In this document: positions 5,703-6,788 of the stretch, one piece after another
Position numbering within the stretch: the stretch's first letter is position 1
How the letters are laid out: each line of letters starts with the position of its first letter
NCBI GenBank assembly: GCA_964616395.1
Contig: CAZTUT010000151.1
Coordinates: forward strand, 1-6,788
Reading direction: 5' to 3'
Length of the DNA: 6,788 bases
Source: JALHMQ01 sp964616395
Lineage (GTDB): Bacteria; Pseudomonadota; Gammaproteobacteria; Burkholderiales; Burkholderiaceae_F
Position numbers and translations under genes: made by a program
The notes under the pieces: model-generated
Told to the model about the DNA's origin: nothing
Database searches by the model: none
What the model saw: the letters and a program-made list of their open reading frames with translations, nothing else

Positions 5703-5801
5703 GTGCCCGTCTATCAAATCCTGCTCATTCTCTGGGTCATCGTGTTCGCGTTCTGGCTGACTGGCCAGTTCAAGGAATACAACCGCCGCCGCGATCGCTA
5801 G
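5703..5801 (+). CDS. 32-residue single-span membrane peptide downstream of pucC, candidate LH2 accessory subunit
   Basis: This small gene starts with GTG, six bases after TGGAG, 66 bases beyond the pucC stop, and ends 26 bases before the operon terminator. The peptide begins (M)PVYQILLILWVIVFAFWLTG, a hydrophobic helix over about residues 3-20 with Trp11 and Trp18, then QFKEYN and RRRDR. The basic tail predicts the C-terminus in the cytoplasm and the N-terminus outside, opposite to LH alpha and beta. There is no histidine, so it is unlikely to ligate bacteriochlorophyll in the usual way. I do not recognise a named family. Its place in the puc unit suggests a role in LH2 structure or assembly, for example like the gamma peptide seen in Rhodopseudomonas palustris LH2, or as a partner of PucC. 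This is inference; a chance open frame is possible but the ribosome-binding site, clean helix and placement argue against it. Confidence 0.68.
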   Translation: MPVYQILLILWVIVFAFWLTGQFKEYNRRRDR

Positions 5802-5827
5802 TCCCGACTCGCCACCCTGCGAGGCCA

Positions 5828-5876
5828 GCCGCGCTTCGGGCACCCGACAGGGTGTTCGGGCGCGGCTTCTTGTTTT
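5828..5876 (+). terminator. strong intrinsic terminator of the puc operon
   Basis: The arms 5828-5845 and 5850-5866 pair over 17 base pairs (13 Watson-Crick and four G-U, one bulged C at 5837) around a GACA loop. TTCTTGTTTT follows at once (5867-5876). There is no A-run on the upstream side, so it acts on plus-strand transcription only. It marks the 3' end of the pucBAC-plus-peptide unit, placing the 32-codon gene inside the operon. Confidence 0.88.
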
Positions 5877-5905
5877 GTGCGTTCCCGCGCGCCCAGCGGG
5901 CCGCC

Positions 5906-6148
5906 TCAGCGCCTGCGCAGCAGCCGCGCCACCGCGTCGAACAGACCGCTGACTAGCAGCGCAGCCATCGCGGCCGCGTTGATCGCGACCACCACGCCGA
6001 GCAGCGGGCCGCCAAGCTGGTCGCCGAACAGGAAGCCCTGAATCCCGCCGGCCAGTCCGGCCAGACCCGACACGATCCAGGCCACGATCGGCCGCCGCGC
6101 TGCCGGCTCTGCCGCGCCCGCGCCTGCCTCTTCGCTGATGCCGCTCAT
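5906..6148 (-). CDS. small two-span membrane protein of unknown function
   Basis: The start at 6148 gives 80 residues and is preceded by GAGGGAG eight to nine bases upstream; the frame is open to 6349, but the extra 67 residues are polar and unstructured and lack a comparable start. The N-terminal 17 residues are acidic and Ala/Gly-rich. Two hydrophobic segments follow, about 21-41 and 48-70, joined by a short GDQLGGP turn. Arg18-Arg19 and the terminal RLLRRR place both ends in the cytoplasm, a helical hairpin. Glycines at 28, 31, 34/35 and 38 line one face of the first helix, suggesting tight helix packing. I do not recognise the family. It is convergent with the puc operon and separately transcribed, so a link to photosynthesis cannot be claimed. 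Confidence 0.72.
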   Translation of the reverse strand: MSGISEEAGAGAAEPAARRPIVAWIVSGLAGLAGGIQGFLFGDQLGGPLLGVVVAINAAAMAALLVSGLFDAVARLLRRR

Positions 6149-6328
6149 GCTGTTCTCCCTCGACGCCTGGTTGGGGTGCGTGGCCTGCGCATCTTCTGTT
6201 GTGGGCGCCCGTTTGCTGCCGGCAAGGGGCACGCTTTGCGCAGGTGTTTCGATTGTAGGAGTGCGCGCCGCTGCGTGGGGCACGTGCGATCGTTCATGGC
6301 ACCGCGCCAAGGCGATCCGGCGCCCGGA

Positions 6329-6345
6329 TGCACCGGGCTGGCGCA
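6329..6345 (+). promoter_or_regulatory. NtrC-like enhancer site
   Basis: TGCACC-N5-GGCGCA matches the NtrC half-site pair TGCACC-N5-GGTGCA at 11 of 12 conserved bases. Its centre lies about 85 bases before the start point predicted from the sigma-54-like element, within the usual enhancer range. Only one such site is clear, whereas strong NtrC enhancers usually have two. The regulator is inferred from the motif alone. Confidence 0.45.
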
Positions 6346-6395
6346 CCACGGTCGGAATTCAGGGTGCCTTCGGCGCAACACGCGCCGCGCAGCGC

Positions 6396-6411
6396 TGGCA
6401 CGCTGCTAGCA
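6396..6411 (+). promoter_or_regulatory. sigma-54 (RpoN) -24/-12 promoter
   Basis: TGGCACG-N4-TAGCA matches the RpoN consensus TGGCACG-N4-TTGCA with one mismatch, and the invariant GG and GC are the required 10 bases apart. Transcription would begin near 6422, leaving a leader of about 105 bases before the BMP-family gene. It faces the right way for that gene, and an NtrC-like site lies upstream. Confidence 0.62.
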
Positions 6412-6526
6412 TTCCTCTGCCTCGGTTGTGCCCCCGTGCTGCCGCGCTTCATGCAGCCGCCGGCGCGACCGGCCCCGATCGCCCGCCACGGGCTTCCATT
6501 CCCTCTCGCTCAACAAGGAATCCGCC

Positions 6527-6788
6527 ATGTCGCAGATGTCTCGCCGAGTGGTCGTGCTCGGCTCGCTTGCCGCCGCGCTGACCGTACCGATGATTGCCCA
6601 GGCACAGAACAAGAAACTCAAGGTTGCGGCCATCTACACGGTGCCGGTCGAGCAGCAGTGGGTCAGCCGCATCCACAAGGCGCTGAACGCGGCCGTGGCG
6701 CGCGGCGACATCGAGTACGTGTTCAGCGAGAACGTGGCCAACGCCGACTACGAGCGCGTGATGCGCCAGTACGCCGAGAAGGGCAACA
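6527..6788 (+). CDS. BMP-family ABC transporter substrate-binding protein, 5' part (runs off the window)
   Basis: The first 87 codons of a periplasmic binding protein of the BMP/PnrA (Med) family, whose characterised members bind purine nucleosides or related compounds for ABC import. The ATG at 6527 has AAGGAA six bases upstream. The signal peptide has a basic Ser-Arg-Arg start (5-7), a hydrophobic core (8-22) and AQA-Q cleavage after residue 26; there is no lipobox Cys, unlike spirochaete BMP lipoproteins. The twin Arg is only loosely Tat-like, lacking the usual Phe-Leu. The mature part opens with KKLKVAAIYTVPVEQQWVSR, the family's first strand and ligand-side loop, and continues into the first helix. 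The permease and ATPase genes would be expected downstream. The substrate cannot be set from this fragment; the sigma-54/NtrC-like promoter would suit a nitrogen source. Confidence 0.85.
   Translation, partial: MSQMSRRVVVLGSLAAALTVPMIAQAQNKKLKVAAIYTVPVEQQWVSRIHKALNAAVARGDIEYVFSENVANADYERVMRQYAEKGN

Larger units (their letters stand above)
6149..6526. other. divergent intergenic region upstream of the BMP-family gene (378 bp)
   Basis: No gene is supported on either strand; the overlapping open frames lack ribosome-binding sites and family features. The half nearer the minus-strand gene presumably holds its promoter, but I see no convincing hexamers. The half nearer the BMP gene contains a sigma-54-like promoter (6396-6411) and an NtrC-like inverted repeat (6329-6345). 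Confidence 0.6.

Noticed and set aside
1..6788. CRISPR arrays, tRNA or rRNA genes, insertion sequences, attachment sites
   Set aside because: No regularly spaced repeats, no tRNA-like cloverleaf or rRNA sequence, no transposase or terminal inverted repeats were seen on either strand.

Overview
The window is GC-rich and reads as chromosome from a phototrophic betaproteobacterium, most likely Burkholderiales of the Rubrivivax/Rhodoferax/Roseateles kind. The reasons are a classic Burkholderiales-type 16-stranded general porin, a queA-tgt pair and rsuA of proteobacterial type, and a complete peripheral light-harvesting (LH2) operon whose alpha subunit carries an Ala/Pro-rich C-terminal tail. Genus and species cannot be fixed from this sequence alone.

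Layout, left to right. Positions 1-1224 (minus strand) hold the queuosine genes queA and the 5' end of tgt, which overlap by ATGA. A short divergent spacer follows, then a porin on the plus strand (1432-2571). The porin converges on rsuA (2621-3325, minus), a 16S rRNA pseudouridine synthase. A 313-bp divergent spacer then carries a well-formed photosynthesis promoter: a consensus -35 (TTGACA) and a weaker -10, overlapped by two tandem PpsR/CrtJ-type sites 8 bp apart. It drives pucB (3639-3800), pucA (3816-4022), a stable intercistronic hairpin, pucC (4203-5636) and an unlisted 32-codon gene for a single-span membrane peptide (5703-5801). A strong intrinsic terminator (5828-5876) closes the unit. 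A convergent gene for an 80-residue two-span membrane protein (5906-6148, minus) follows. After a 378-bp spacer comes the 5' end of a BMP-family ABC-transporter substrate-binding protein (from 6527), preceded by a close match to a sigma-54 promoter and an NtrC-like enhancer site.

How the genes work together: PucB and PucA are the beta and alpha apoproteins of LH2, which bind bacteriochlorophyll and carotenoid in the intracytoplasmic membrane. PucC is the MFS-fold assembly or pigment-delivery factor. The PpsR sites imply repression under oxygen and/or light. The hairpin between pucA and pucC is placed to keep pucBA mRNA in excess over pucC. The 32-residue peptide sits between pucC and the terminator, so it is probably co-transcribed and is a candidate accessory (gamma-like) subunit or assembly peptide.

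The points most worth following up are this small gene; the alpha-subunit residues Phe44-Leu45, which match the low-light B800-820 (LH3) signature rather than B800-850; the replacement of the usual B800-contacting beta-Arg by Gln; and the sigma-54/NtrC arrangement upstream of the BMP gene. The flanking genes (tgt/queA, porin, rsuA, BMP) have no direct link to photosynthesis, so this looks like a stand-alone puc unit, with no bch, crt or puf genes in view.
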